DNA from: Streptomyces sp. NBC_00620
GTDB taxonomy: Bacteria > Actinomycetota > Actinomycetes > Streptomycetales > Streptomycetaceae
Assembly (NCBI RefSeq): GCF_026341825.1
Contig: NZ_JAPENY010000003.1
Span: forward strand, 2,046,001 to 2,110,000
Length of the DNA: 64,000 nt
Direction of reading: 5' to 3'
How positions within the stretch are numbered: position 1 is the stretch's first letter; each line of letters opens with the position of its first letter. This document shows, in pieces, positions 41,616-49,853 of this stretch. The notes beneath the pieces were generated by a model. That model made no database searches. It had not been told where the DNA came from and was given only the letters and a program-made list of their open reading frames with translations. The translations under genes were made by a program, and so were the position numbers.

Positions 41616-44158
41616 GAGGCCTGCCTTTCTGCTGCTGGTGCTGCGGTGGTCAGGTCGGGGCGGCTGTCCACCGCCCGGAGCGTGAGCACCATGGTGAGTC
41701 CGCCGCCGGGGGTGTCCTCGGCGTTCAGTGTGCCTCCCATGGCTTCGGCGAACCCGCGGGCGACCGCGAGGCCGAGGCCTACACCGGTGCCGCGCGGAGC
41801 GTCACCGTAGCGCTGGAAGGGCGCGAAGATCCTGTCCTTGGCCTCGTCGGGGACACCGGGACCGCGGTCCACCACCCGCATCTCCACCCGGTCGGCCATG
41901 GCGCTCGCCGAGACCAGGACCAGTTCGTCGGCGGGGCTGTACTTGACGGCGTTCTCCACCAGGTTGGCGACGGCCCGCTCCAGCAGCCCCGCGTCGACCG
42001 CGACCATCGGCAGGCTCTCCGGGATCTCCAGCTCGACGCTGTCCTCGGGTACGCCGCCGAGCGCCATCGGGACCACCTCGTCGAGGTCGATCTCCCGGAT
42101 GAGCGGAGTGACGGTGCCGGTCTGGAGCCGGGACATGTCCAGCAGGTTGCCCACCAGATGGTCCAGCCGGTCGGCGCCGTCCTCGATGCCTTCGAGAAGT
42201 TCCGCCTGATCCTCCTCGGACCAGGCCACGTCGTCCGAGCGCAAGGACGAGACCGCCGCCTTGATCCCGGCCAGCGGGGTCCGGAGGTCGTGGCTGACAG
42301 CGGCCAGCAGCGCCGTACGGATCCGGTTGCCCTCCGCCAGCTCCTTGGCCTGGTCGGCCTCGTGCTGGAGCCGCTGCCGGTCCAGGACGACCGCGGCCTG
42401 CGCGGCGAAGGCGGCCAGAACCCGGCGGTCGGAGGCAGGCAGGACGCGCCCGGACAGCGCGAGCGCCATGTGGTCGCCGACCGGCATGTCCACGTCCGCG
42501 TCCTCGGGCCGCTCCACCAGCGGACGTGGGCCCACGCTCCCCGCGCACGTCCACGGATCGACGTCGCTCTCCCGCTCGAGCAGCGCCACCGACTCCATCC
42601 CGAACGTCTCCCGGACCCGCTCCAGCAAGGCCTCCAGGCTGGTCTCGCCGCGCAGCACACTGCCCGCGAGGAAGGAGAGGATCTCGGACTCGGCGCGCAG
42701 CCGTGCCGCCTGGTGGGTGCGGCGGGCCGCGAGGTCCACCACGGAGGCGACGGAGACGGCGACGCCGACGAAGATCGCGATGGCGACGATGTTCTTGGGA
42801 TCGGCGATCGTCAGCCGGTGCAGCGGCGGCGTGTAGTAGTAGTTCAGCAGCAGGGAGCCGAAGGCCGCCGAGGCGAGCGCCGGGTACAGGCCGCCGAGCA
42901 GGGCCGCCGCCACCGTCACCGTCAGGAACAGCAGCATGTCGTTGGCGAGGCCGAGATCCACCGTGTTCAGGAGCAGCGCGAGGACCACCGGGCCCCCGAC
43001 GCCGACGATCCAGCCCCAGATGATCCGCGACCGGCCGAGCCGCGCACCCCGCGCGACCGGCAGCCCCCGCCCCTTGGCGACCTCGTCATGCGTGACGATG
43101 TGCACGTCCAGGTCGGAGCCCGACTCCCGGGCCACCGTGGCACCGACGCCCGGCCCGAACATGTACTGCCAGGCCTTGCGGCGCGAGGAGCCGAGCACGA
43201 TCTGTGTGGCGTTGACACCCCGCGCGAAGTCCAGCAGCGACGCCGGTATGTCGTCCCCGACCACATGGTGGAAGGTGCCGCCCAGGTCCTCGACCAGGGT
43301 GCGCTGGACGGCCAGTTCCTTGGGCGAGGCGGAGGTCAGACCGTCGCTGCGGGCGATGTAGACGGCCATCACCTCACCGCCCGCGCCCTTCTCCGCGAGC
43401 CGTGCGGCGCGGCGGATCAGGGTCCGGCCCTCCGGACCGCCGGTCAGCCCCACCACGATCCGTTCCCGCGAACCCCAGATCTTCGAGACCCGGTGATCGG
43501 TGCGGTACTCGGTCAGGTACTCGTCCACCCGGTCCGCCACCCACAGCAGCGCCAGCTCACGCAGCGCGGTCAGGTTGCCGGGGCGGAAGTAGTTCGACAG
43601 CGCCGCGTCGACCTTGTCGGACTTGTAGATGTTGCCGTGCGCCATGCGTCTCCGCAGCGCCTGTGGCGACATGTCGACCAGCTCGATCTGATCCGCCCGC
43701 CGGACCACCTCGTCCGGAACGGTCTCCCGCTGCCGTACGCCCGTGATCGACTCCACCACGTCACCCAGCGACTCCAGGTGCTGGATGTTGACGGTCGAGA
43801 CGACATCGATCCCCGCGGCCAGCAGTTCCTCGACGTCCTGCCAGCGCTTGGCGTTCCGCGAACCGGGGACATTGGTGTGCGCAAGTTCGTCCACCAGGGC
43901 GACGGCCGGGGCTCGCTCCAGTACGGCGTCCACGTCCATCTCGGTGAAGAGGGAGCCCCGGTACGCCAGCTCCCTGCGAGGGAGCTGCTCGAGACCGTGC
44001 AGCATCACCTCGGTGCGCGCACGGTTGTGGTGCTCGACGAACGCGACGACGCAGTCGGTGCCCCGCTCCACGCGCCGGTGCGCCTCGGAGAGCATCGCGT
44101 AGGTCTTGCCGACGCCCGGTGCCGCGCCGAGGTAGATCCGAAGCTTGCCGCGTCCCAT
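41612..44158 (-). CDS. kdpD: KdpD-type sensor histidine kinase
   Basis: 848 aa. The N-terminal KdpD domain (1-210) has Walker A GAAPGVGKTY. A universal-stress-protein-like domain covers about 230-350. Four transmembrane helices of the DUF4118 type lie at about 385-500, then a GAF domain (about 505-610). HisKA follows with its His in VSHDLRTPLAGIK (about 622), then HATPase with N box NLVENAVKYS and lids GPGVPDE and GTGVGLGLAVA. It senses potassium and turgor and phosphorylates KdpE. It heads the operon. A short gene-free stretch (44159-44288) lies upstream, before the terminator of the next gene. Confidence 0.93.
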   Translation of the reverse strand: MGRGKLRIYLGAAPGVGKTYAMLSEAHRRVERGTDCVVAFVEHHNRARTEVMLHGLEQLPRRELAYRGSLFTEMDVDAVLERAPAVALVDELAHTNVPGSRNAKRWQDVEELLAAGIDVVSTVNIQHLESLGDVVESITGVRQRETVPDEVVRRADQIELVDMSPQALRRRMAHGNIYKSDKVDAALSNYFRPGNLTALRELALLWVADRVDEYLTEYRTDHRVSKIWGSRERIVVGLTGGPEGRTLIRRAARLAEKGAGGEVMAVYIARSDGLTSASPKELAVQRTLVEDLGGTFHHVVGDDIPASLLDFARGVNATQIVLGSSRRKAWQYMFGPGVGATVARESGSDLDVHIVTHDEVAKGRGLPVARGARLGRSRIIWGWIVGVGGPVVLALLLNTVDLGLANDMLLFLTVTVAAALLGGLYPALASAAFGSLLLNYYYTPPLHRLTIADPKNIVAIAIFVGVAVSVASVVDLAARRTHQAARLRAESEILSFLAGSVLRGETSLEALLERVRETFGMESVALLERESDVDPWTCAGSVGPRPLVERPEDADVDMPVGDHMALALSGRVLPASDRRVLAAFAAQAAVVLDRQRLQHEADQAKELAEGNRIRTALLAAVSHDLRTPLAGIKAAVSSLRSDDVAWSEEDQAELLEGIEDGADRLDHLVGNLLDMSRLQTGTVTPLIREIDLDEVVPMALGGVPEDSVELEIPESLPMVAVDAGLLERAVANLVENAVKYSPADELVLVSASAMADRVEMRVVDRGPGVPDEAKDRIFAPFQRYGDAPRGTGVGLGLAVARGFAEAMGGTLNAEDTPGGGLTMVLTLRAVDSRPDLTTAAPAAERQAS

Positions 44159-44288
44159 GGCCCCTATTGTCTTCCTGTCACCGCTGTGTACGCAGCGTCG
44201 ACCCTACGGCCAATAATCCCGGCAAAAGGGGCAGGGGGTCTGCCGGGGAGTGACTTTGACGCAACCCTGATGCGGGCCTGGAAGACGT

Positions 44289-44326
44289 CGGCCGGGTGCC
44301 TGGTGACGTCACCAGGCACCCGGCCG
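44289..44326. terminator. 38-bp perfect palindrome after the lyase gene
   Basis: The arm beginning CGGCCGGGTGCCTGGTGAC (44289-44307) pairs perfectly with its complement at 44308-44326. It begins 10 bases beyond the stop of the minus-strand lyase gene and separates it from kdpD. Confidence 0.85.
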
Positions 44327-44335
44327 CGGAGTGCG

Positions 44336-45556
44336 TCAGCTGAGGTTGTCCCCGTGGGTCAGCGTCTCCCAGGCGACGAACAGGTTATTGGTGCCGGACG
44401 GACGGTTCTGCATGGTCAGGTTCTGGGTGTTGGTCATGCCGTAGCCGAGGCGGTTGTGCATGGCGTTGTAGCCGACCTCGGTGATCGGCCCGAGCCCGAG
44501 GGTGAGGGACCCGCCGCACAGCGAGCTGGGCACCGCCTCGCCCAGCTGGTACTTGGACTGGAAGCCGAGCGCCTGGCGCAGCCGCTCACCCACATCGGTG
44601 CCGTACAGGTCGATGCCCTGGATCCGGCTGGTCTCCGCGACGTGCGAGATGGCGGAGATGCCGTACCCGGTGTGCACGAAGTCGCGGCAGGTCTCCTGGG
44701 TGAGGCCAGTGGTGAAGGTGGACTGCCCCTGCCAGTACGCGACGATCTTGGCCGTGGTGTTGAGGTTCTGGCTCGGCACGGTCTTCGGCACGGCACCGTC
44801 GGAGGAGAGGTAGACGTACGCGGCCGTACGCGTACGGAACTTCGCCATCGCGGAGTCCCACACCCCCTTGTCCTCCAGGAAGACGGAGATGCCGATGGCG
44901 GCCTCCATCATCGACAGCTCCCAGTTCCCGTTGGAGTTGGAGCCGTTGATGATCTCGGGCAGGTAGACGTTGCGCAGCATGGTCCCGAAGCGCGCGGAGT
45001 TGGCCCAGGTGCCGGTGTACGTGTACTTGATGATCTCGGCGGCCTTCGGCCACGAGGAGCCGGCCCAGCCGGTCTGCAGGGGCGCGTTGCTGTTGGTGTG
45101 GTCGGTGATCGTGGCCGACCAGGCGTCCATCAGCTGGATGGACTTCTGCGCATAGCGGACATCGCGGGTGATGTACCAGGCGAGGGCCGTCGTGTACGCG
45201 GCTATCGCGTCCTCACGCTCGTCCGTGCAGCCGTAGTTGGGGTTGGAGTACGAGCCGCACTCGACGACCGAGCGAGGGGCGGGAGTGCGTGTCAGCGAGG
45301 CGTACTTGCTCGCCAGCATCTGGTCGTACGCACCCTTCCAGGGCTGGGCGCCGGCCAGGACCTGGGTGCGGGTGAAGTCCAACTGCCCTCGGGAGACGCC
45401 GACTCCGGGGTGCACGAAGGTGGCGGGCGCGGCCTCGGCCTTCTGCTGGGCGCCGGGCAGGGAGAGGAACGCGGCGACCAGGGCCGCGGTCGTGGCAACG
45501 GCGACGAGGAAGGCCGGGCGCCGTCTGCGGGGGCGGGCTGCGGGGGTTTCGGGCAT
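44336..45556 (-). CDS. Secreted alginate-lyase-family protein
   Basis: 406 aa from the ATG at 45556; the open frame to 45637 adds residues before a clear signal peptide. Residues 1-40: a basic run (ARPRRRRP), a hydrophobic core (AFLVAVATTAALVAAFLSL) and a probable cleavage after AEA. The remainder is an alpha/alpha-toroid of the PF05426 type. It includes AAYTTALAWYITRDVRYAQK, TGWAGSSWPKAAEIIKYTY and the NSNGNWELSMMEAAIG block, whose Asn/Trp residues are near the active site in the family. It should cleave uronate-containing polysaccharide outside the cell; the actual polymer is uncertain. Monocistronic. Confidence 0.83.
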   Translation of the reverse strand: MPETPAARPRRRRPAFLVAVATTAALVAAFLSLPGAQQKAEAAPATFVHPGVGVSRGQLDFTRTQVLAGAQPWKGAYDQMLASKYASLTRTPAPRSVVECGSYSNPNYGCTDEREDAIAAYTTALAWYITRDVRYAQKSIQLMDAWSATITDHTNSNAPLQTGWAGSSWPKAAEIIKYTYTGTWANSARFGTMLRNVYLPEIINGSNSNGNWELSMMEAAIGISVFLEDKGVWDSAMAKFRTRTAAYVYLSSDGAVPKTVPSQNLNTTAKIVAYWQGQSTFTTGLTQETCRDFVHTGYGISAISHVAETSRIQGIDLYGTDVGERLRQALGFQSKYQLGEAVPSSLCGGSLTLGLGPITEVGYNAMHNRLGYGMTNTQNLTMQNRPSGTNNLFVAWETLTHGDNLS

Positions 45557-45692
45557 GTGACGGGATCCGTTCTCGTATGTGAACGACACACTGGGGACTG
45601 AACACACGCGTTGGCCGGGACCATAGGTCCAGACCAAACTTCCGTCAAGGCCTGAAGAAAGACCCGCACCTCAACTGCCCTTCGTGGAGCAG

Positions 45693-45734
45693 AGCTTGGG
45701 CACGCGACAGGGCAGCTTGGGCATACGAAAGGGC
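45693..45734. repeat. 21-bp tandem duplication
   Basis: AGCTTGGGCACGCGACAGGG (C) at 45693-45713 is followed directly by AGCTTGGGCATACGAAAGGG (C) at 45714-45734, 18 of 21 matching. It lies between the lyase start and the DUF3710 gene end and runs into the terminator stem. Confidence 0.7.
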
Positions 45735-45762
45735 CGCACCCCCGGTGAAGGGGATGCGGCCC
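45731..45762. terminator. Terminator hairpin after the DUF3710 gene
   Basis: GGGCCGCACCCC pairs with GGGGATGCGGCCC (one bulge), 21 bases from the DUF3710 stop. It probably ends the thioesterase-dut-DUF3710 operon. Confidence 0.75.
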
Positions 45763-45782
45763 GACTCTCGTGCCGAGAACCG

Positions 45783-46544
45783 TCAGCGAACCTCGGTGAT
45801 CTCCGGCCCACGCTGCAACTGCCCCATGCCGCCGGAGAAGCGGGAACCCGCCTGCTCCTCCTGCTGGACACCCTCGGCGACCATCTGCGCGTCGTCCGGC
45901 AGCTTCAGGACGATCGGGTCGCGGGGAGCCATCGGGCCCTCACCGCGGACGACGACCGTGTCCCGGAAGATCTGCTCAAGCAGACCCGCGGCCTGCGGCT
46001 GCACCGCACCCTGCCCGGAGATCACTCCGCGCAGGAACCAGCGGGGACCGTCCACACCGACGAACCGTACGACCTGGAAACCGCCCGTGCCGTCCGGCAG
46101 CTGCACCGGAACCTGCGCGCGCAGCTCCCAGCCCAGCGGGCCCTCGACCTCGTCGATGACACCGCCCTGCTGGGTGATGCCGGAAGCGATCTCCTCGCGC
46201 ACCTCGCCCCAGATGCCCTCACGCTTGGGAGCGGCGAAGGCCTGCAGCTGGATGGCGCTGTCCTTCAGGACGACGGTGGCGGCGACGATCGCGTCGCCCG
46301 CGACCTCGACCCGCAGCTCCATGCCGTCGACTCCGGGCACCAGAATGCCGCCCAGGTCCACACGGCCCTCGGCGGGGTCGCGCACCTCCGAGTCGTCCCA
46401 GGGACCGTCGGGCCGCGGCTCCGGCTCGAGCCTCACCCGCTCCCGTTCCGTCCCGTCCGCCTCAGTGTCGACATCGTCGACGACCTGCTCGGCCTCGCCC
46501 GCCGCGTCCTCGGCGGCACTGCCCTTCTTGCGACGTCCGAACAC
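45783..46544 (-). CDS. DUF3710 family protein
   Basis: 253 aa from a GTG at 46544 with GAAGGA seven bases upstream. The first 60 residues are charged and disordered (VFGRRKKGSAAEDAAGEAEQ). The conserved DUF3710 domain follows (LGGILVPGVDGMELRVEV; LQAFAAPKREGIWGEVREEI; GPRWFLRGVISG). It is a soluble actinobacterial protein of unknown function, consistently found next to dut. It begins one base after the dut stop, so translation is coupled. Confidence 0.88.
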   Translation of the reverse strand: MFGRRKKGSAAEDAAGEAEQVVDDVDTEADGTERERVRLEPEPRPDGPWDDSEVRDPAEGRVDLGGILVPGVDGMELRVEVAGDAIVAATVVLKDSAIQLQAFAAPKREGIWGEVREEIASGITQQGGVIDEVEGPLGWELRAQVPVQLPDGTGGFQVVRFVGVDGPRWFLRGVISGQGAVQPQAAGLLEQIFRDTVVVRGEGPMAPRDPIVLKLPDDAQMVAEGVQQEEQAGSRFSGGMGQLQRGPEITEVR

Positions 46545-46545
46545 G

Positions 46546-47061
46546 TCACTGTCCTTCCCGGTCGGATACGACCGAAGCGTATCGATTCCCACCCGCCCCG
46601 CCGCCCACGGCGGCATGACCGCCGGTAGACCCGAAGCCCCCTGCGGCCCGCACCGAGTCGGGAAGCTCCGCGACCTCCTGGAAGCGGACCTTCTCGACCT
46701 GCTGGACGACCAGTTGGGCAATCCGGTCGAAGCGCTCGAACCGCACGGACTCGCGCGGGTCGAGATTCACCACGATCACCTTGATCTCCCCACGGTACCC
46801 GGCATCCACCGTCCCCGGGGCATTCACGAGGGCGACACCGCAGCGGGCGGCCAGCCCGGAACGGGGGTGCACGAAGGCCGCGTACCCCTCGGGCAGCGCG
46901 ACAGACACCCCTGTGGGCAGAACGGCCCTCTCGCCCGGCTTCAGTTCACGACTCTCGGTGGTGCGCAGATCCGCTCCCGCGTCACCGGGGTGCGCGTACT
47001 CGGGAAGCGGAACTTCCGGGTCGATGCGCCTGATCAGCACATCCACGGGATTACGGGTCAC
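46546..47061 (-). CDS. dut: Deoxyuridine 5'-triphosphate nucleotidohydrolase (dUTPase)
   Basis: 171 aa from a GTG at 47061 with GAGGTG upstream. All five dUTPase motifs appear: AHPGDAGADL (I), VHPRSGLAARCG (II), APGTVDAGYRGEIKVIVVN (III), RFDRIAQLVVQQV (IV) and the C-terminal GGFGSTGGH (V). The trimeric enzyme hydrolyses dUTP to dUMP and pyrophosphate, keeping uracil out of DNA. Its start overlaps the upstream thioesterase stop (GTGA). Open frame continues to 47535 but is a shadow. Confidence 0.96.
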   Translation of the reverse strand: MTRNPVDVLIRRIDPEVPLPEYAHPGDAGADLRTTESRELKPGERAVLPTGVSVALPEGYAAFVHPRSGLAARCGVALVNAPGTVDAGYRGEIKVIVVNLDPRESVRFERFDRIAQLVVQQVEKVRFQEVAELPDSVRAAGGFGSTGGHAAVGGGAGGNRYASVVSDREGQ

Positions 47062-47642
47062 GGGTTCACCTCGAAGGCGCGGGCGCGCCGGATCTGGTCC
47101 GGGTCGTTCATGGCCGCCCGGATCTCCTCCTGGCGGCCGTTGTCGATGAAGTGGTCGACCTTCACCTCGATGAAGAGGGCCTCGGCCCGGACGGCGACGG
47201 GCCCCTCGGGGCCGCCGATCCGCCCGGTGGCGGTCGAGTAGATCTTGCGTCCCGCCACAGCCGTGACCTCGGCCTCCAGATACAGCACGGTGTCGACGGG
47301 TACCGGCCGTACGAAGTCCGTCTCCAGCCGTCCCGTCACCGCGATGGTCCGCAGCAGCCAGTTCAGCGAGCCGAGCGACTCGTCGAGCGCGGTGGCGAGC
47401 ACCCCGCCGTGCGCGAGACCGGGCGCACCCTGGTGGGCGGCCCGCACGGTGAACTCGGCCGTGATCCGGACCCCCTCCCCCGCGCGGGCTTCGAGGTGCA
47501 GCCCGTGGGCCTGTCCCTCGCCACACCCGAAACACTCTCCGTAGTGCGCGCCGAGGAGTTCCCCGGGCGGGGGCGCGTCGGGGTGCCGCACCGGCGCGAC
47601 GGCGTCGGCGGGAGGCTTCAGAACTGAGGATGTACCACTCAC
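47058..47642 (-). CDS. PaaI-type hotdog-fold thioesterase
   Basis: 194 aa from a GTG at 47642. N-terminal tail with a Cys pair (YGECFGCGEGQAHGLHL), then the hotdog core with the characteristic LAHGGVLATALDESLGSLNW, whose His-Gly-Gly and Asp/Glu are active-site positions. ETDFVRPVPVDTVLYLEAEV is the second half. Such proteins hydrolyse acyl-CoA thioesters. It is first in the operon with dut and DUF3710, overlapping dut by four bases. The acyl substrate is unknown. Confidence 0.88.
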   Translation of the reverse strand: MSGTSSVLKPPADAVAPVRHPDAPPPGELLGAHYGECFGCGEGQAHGLHLEARAGEGVRITAEFTVRAAHQGAPGLAHGGVLATALDESLGSLNWLLRTIAVTGRLETDFVRPVPVDTVLYLEAEVTAVAGRKIYSTATGRIGGPEGPVAVRAEALFIEVKVDHFIDNGRQEEIRAAMNDPDQIRRARAFEVNP

Positions 47643-47700
47643 AGCCGCAGACCTTACCCGCGCGTCAGAGCAACACCCGCACCGTGCCAAGCTTGGCCGC

Positions 47701-48162
47701 ATGCAGCTCTCCGCCTCGCCGTACGAAGAACGCCTCCACGCGCCCCGCACCTGGTGGCTGGTCTGCTTCCTGGTGGGGGTCTCGATGGCCCTGATCTTCC
47801 TGCCGTTCGGTGCGCTGCCGCTGCTCGGCGGCCTGGTCGGCGGCACCGCGGTCGCGGCGGTCGTGACGAGCTCGTACGGCTCGATCCGCATCCGCGTCGT
47901 GGGCGACTCCCTGATCGCGGGCGACGCGAAGATCCCGGTCGCGGCCCTCGGCGACGCCGAGATCCTGGACCCGGAGGAGGCGCGCGCCTGGCGCACGTTC
48001 AAGGCCGACACTCGCGCCTTCATGCTCCTGCGCGCCTACATCCCCACAGCCCTCCGCGTCGAGGTCACCGACCCGGAAGACCCGACGCCCTACCTGTATC
48101 TGTCGACCCGGGAGCCGGAGCGCCTGGCAGCGGCCCTAGTGGCCGCACGGACGAAGGCGTAG
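47701..48162 (+). CDS. DUF3093 family membrane protein
   Basis: 153 aa. Two close transmembrane helices (WWLVCFLVGVSMALIFLPF; LLGGLVGGTAVAAVVTSSYG) are followed by a PH-like beta domain (IRIRVVGDSLIAGDAKIPVA; RVEVTDPEDPTPYLYLSTRE). This matches DUF3093 as I recall it. Function is unknown. It is divergent from the thioesterase operon, 58 bases away, and monocistronic. No strong SD precedes the ATG, so it may be leaderless. Confidence 0.85.
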   Translation: MQLSASPYEERLHAPRTWWLVCFLVGVSMALIFLPFGALPLLGGLVGGTAVAAVVTSSYGSIRIRVVGDSLIAGDAKIPVAALGDAEILDPEEARAWRTFKADTRAFMLLRAYIPTALRVEVTDPEDPTPYLYLSTREPERLAAALVAARTKA

Positions 48163-48214
48163 GGACAGGCGCCCTCCGGACAGGCGGGGCGCTCTCGGGA
48201 CGGGCGGGACGAGC

Positions 48215-49150
48215 TCAGTTCCCGAGCTCCTTGGGGATCTCCCCCATCCGCAGGGGGTCGGCGGGCCGCTCCAGCGGCGGCAGTTCGGGAAGCGCGTCCC
48301 ACGGCACCTGGGACTTACGCAGGTCCTTGCGGATGTGCTCCGCGAGGCGCTTGGTGTCGCGGCGGTTCATCACCGCTCCGACCGCCGCGCCGACCATGAA
48401 CGGCATCAGATTGGGCAGGTCCCGGACCACGCGCTTCATGATCTGCTGGCGCAGCTGGCGCTTCATCGGGCCGCCCAACGCCGCGCTGAGAGTCGCCGCT
48501 TTCGTCACGTCGATCCCGCGCTCGGTGGACCAGGAGTTCAGATACCCGGTGCTGCGCTGCGTCAGATTCCCCGGCGGCCGTACGCCGTAGACCTCGTGCA
48601 GTTCGGCGATCAGCTTCAGCTCGATCGCGGCGACGCCGGTGATCTCGGCGGCGATCTCCGTCGGCATCGCGGGCGGCACCGGAAGCATCGCGGCCGCGCC
48701 GATGCCGGCGCCCACCGCGGACGTCGCGTTGGCCGCGCCCGCGACAAGCTTGTCCGCGAGCTCCTCGGCGGTCAGCCCGGGGAACTGCCGACGGAGGGCC
48801 GCGAGATCCCGTACGGGGATACGCGGAGCCATCTCGATAATGCGGTCGGCAAGGTAGGACAGTCCTGCCCTGGCCCTGCTGCCGCCCTTGCGGACGCCTT
48901 CCCTGACTCCGTCACGGACGGCGGCCGCACGGCTCTTCGCCGTGGGCGCCGGGGTGCCCACGGGCACCAGGTCGTCGGCGGGCCCAAAAGCCCCTGACGA
49001 CGTTGTCGCGGGCGCCGGCTCGAGCGAGGCTGATCCTGGTCCGGAAGAGCCCCGCTCGTCGTCACGCACGCCTTCAGAGCCGTCTGACGGCCCTTCGTCC
49101 GCTCCCCGTCCGGAGGAGCGGCGCTTCCAAGGAGGGGTCGAGCCAGTCAC
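48215..49150 (-). CDS. EcsC-like protein
   Basis: 311 aa from a GTG at 49150. The first 90 residues are low-complexity and charged. The remainder is helical with Gly/Ala-rich amphipathic segments (VAGAANATSAVGAGIGAAAM; MPTEIAAEITGVAAIELKLI; MPFMVGAAVGAVMNRRDTKR), resembling the EcsC family (PF12787), whose function is unclear. It lies 13 bases after the DUF4193 gene on the same strand and may be co-transcribed. Assignment is moderate. Confidence 0.65.
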   Translation of the reverse strand: MTGSTPPWKRRSSGRGADEGPSDGSEGVRDDERGSSGPGSASLEPAPATTSSGAFGPADDLVPVGTPAPTAKSRAAAVRDGVREGVRKGGSRARAGLSYLADRIIEMAPRIPVRDLAALRRQFPGLTAEELADKLVAGAANATSAVGAGIGAAAMLPVPPAMPTEIAAEITGVAAIELKLIAELHEVYGVRPPGNLTQRSTGYLNSWSTERGIDVTKAATLSAALGGPMKRQLRQQIMKRVVRDLPNLMPFMVGAAVGAVMNRRDTKRLAEHIRKDLRKSQVPWDALPELPPLERPADPLRMGEIPKELGN

Positions 49151-49163
49151 GGCCGACCCTGCC

Positions 49164-49460
49164 TCAGTCGCAGTCGCGGCAGATCGGCTGGCCGTTCTTC
49201 TCTCGGGCCAGCTGGCTGCGGTGGTGCACCAGGAAGCAGCTCATGCAAGTGAACTCGTCCTGCTGCTTGGGCAGGACCCGGACGGCCAGCTCTTCGTTCG
49301 AGAGGTCCGCGCCGGGCAGCTCCAGGCCTTCTGCGGCCTCGAACTCATCTACGTCGACAGACGACGTCGACTTGTCGTTCCGGCGAGCCTTCAGTTCTTC
49401 AAGGCTGTCCGAATCGACGTCGTCGTCGGTCTTGCGTGGGGTGTCGTAATCCGTTGCCAT
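49164..49460 (-). CDS. DUF4193 zinc-ribbon-like protein
   Basis: 98 aa from the ATG at 49460 with a GGGGAG site. The N-terminus is acidic (DDDVDSDSLEELKARRND); the C-terminus has CMSC and CRDC pairs 22 residues apart, a likely zinc knuckle. This matches DUF4193, a small conserved actinobacterial protein of unknown function. Its 393-bp upstream region (49461-49853), between it and cutS, holds a GGACCGT/ACGGTCC hairpin (about 49625-49645) and no supported gene. Confidence 0.9.
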   Translation of the reverse strand: MATDYDTPRKTDDDVDSDSLEELKARRNDKSTSSVDVDEFEAAEGLELPGADLSNEELAVRVLPKQQDEFTCMSCFLVHHRSQLAREKNGQPICRDCD

Positions 49461-49853
49461 GTCGCTCTCCCCCTCTGGGTGTCTGCGGTGTCTCCAGCGC
49501 ACGTAACGCGTGAGAGGCCGGACTTGTGCCCGACCCGAGGCGGAGATTTTGCCTCACATCAAGGTCTGTTACTCAATCGACACCCAACCGGACTCCTCAA
49601 GAGTGATCGGCTTGGATGGCGATGCGGACCGTACACGGTCCTAAGGCCGCACTTCAAAGGCGTTCCACCGTGTACTTCCCGTGATCTGGACCCCCGAAAA
49701 CCCGGATTTTCCCGGCTTTCCGACGGCCTTCTTGATCACGGAGAGTAGATGGCCGGAAAATCGCCCTTGTGATCGATCACACACGAGACTCCTGGACCTA
49801 TGCCCAGGAAATTCCGCGCAAAGCGAACATCCTCGCGTGTCGGCGACATGGTC

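Noticed and set aside
39702..45556. kdpFABC potassium ATPase expected with kdpDE
   Set aside because: None found. The genes on either side of kdpDE encode an OB-fold protein, a DUF3159 protein and a secreted lyase.
42158..45601. 1147-codon plus-strand frame across kdpD and the lyase
   Set aside because: It spans two well-supported antisense genes, has no domain, and is low-complexity Arg/Gly/Val/Asp. It is a GC-bias shadow.
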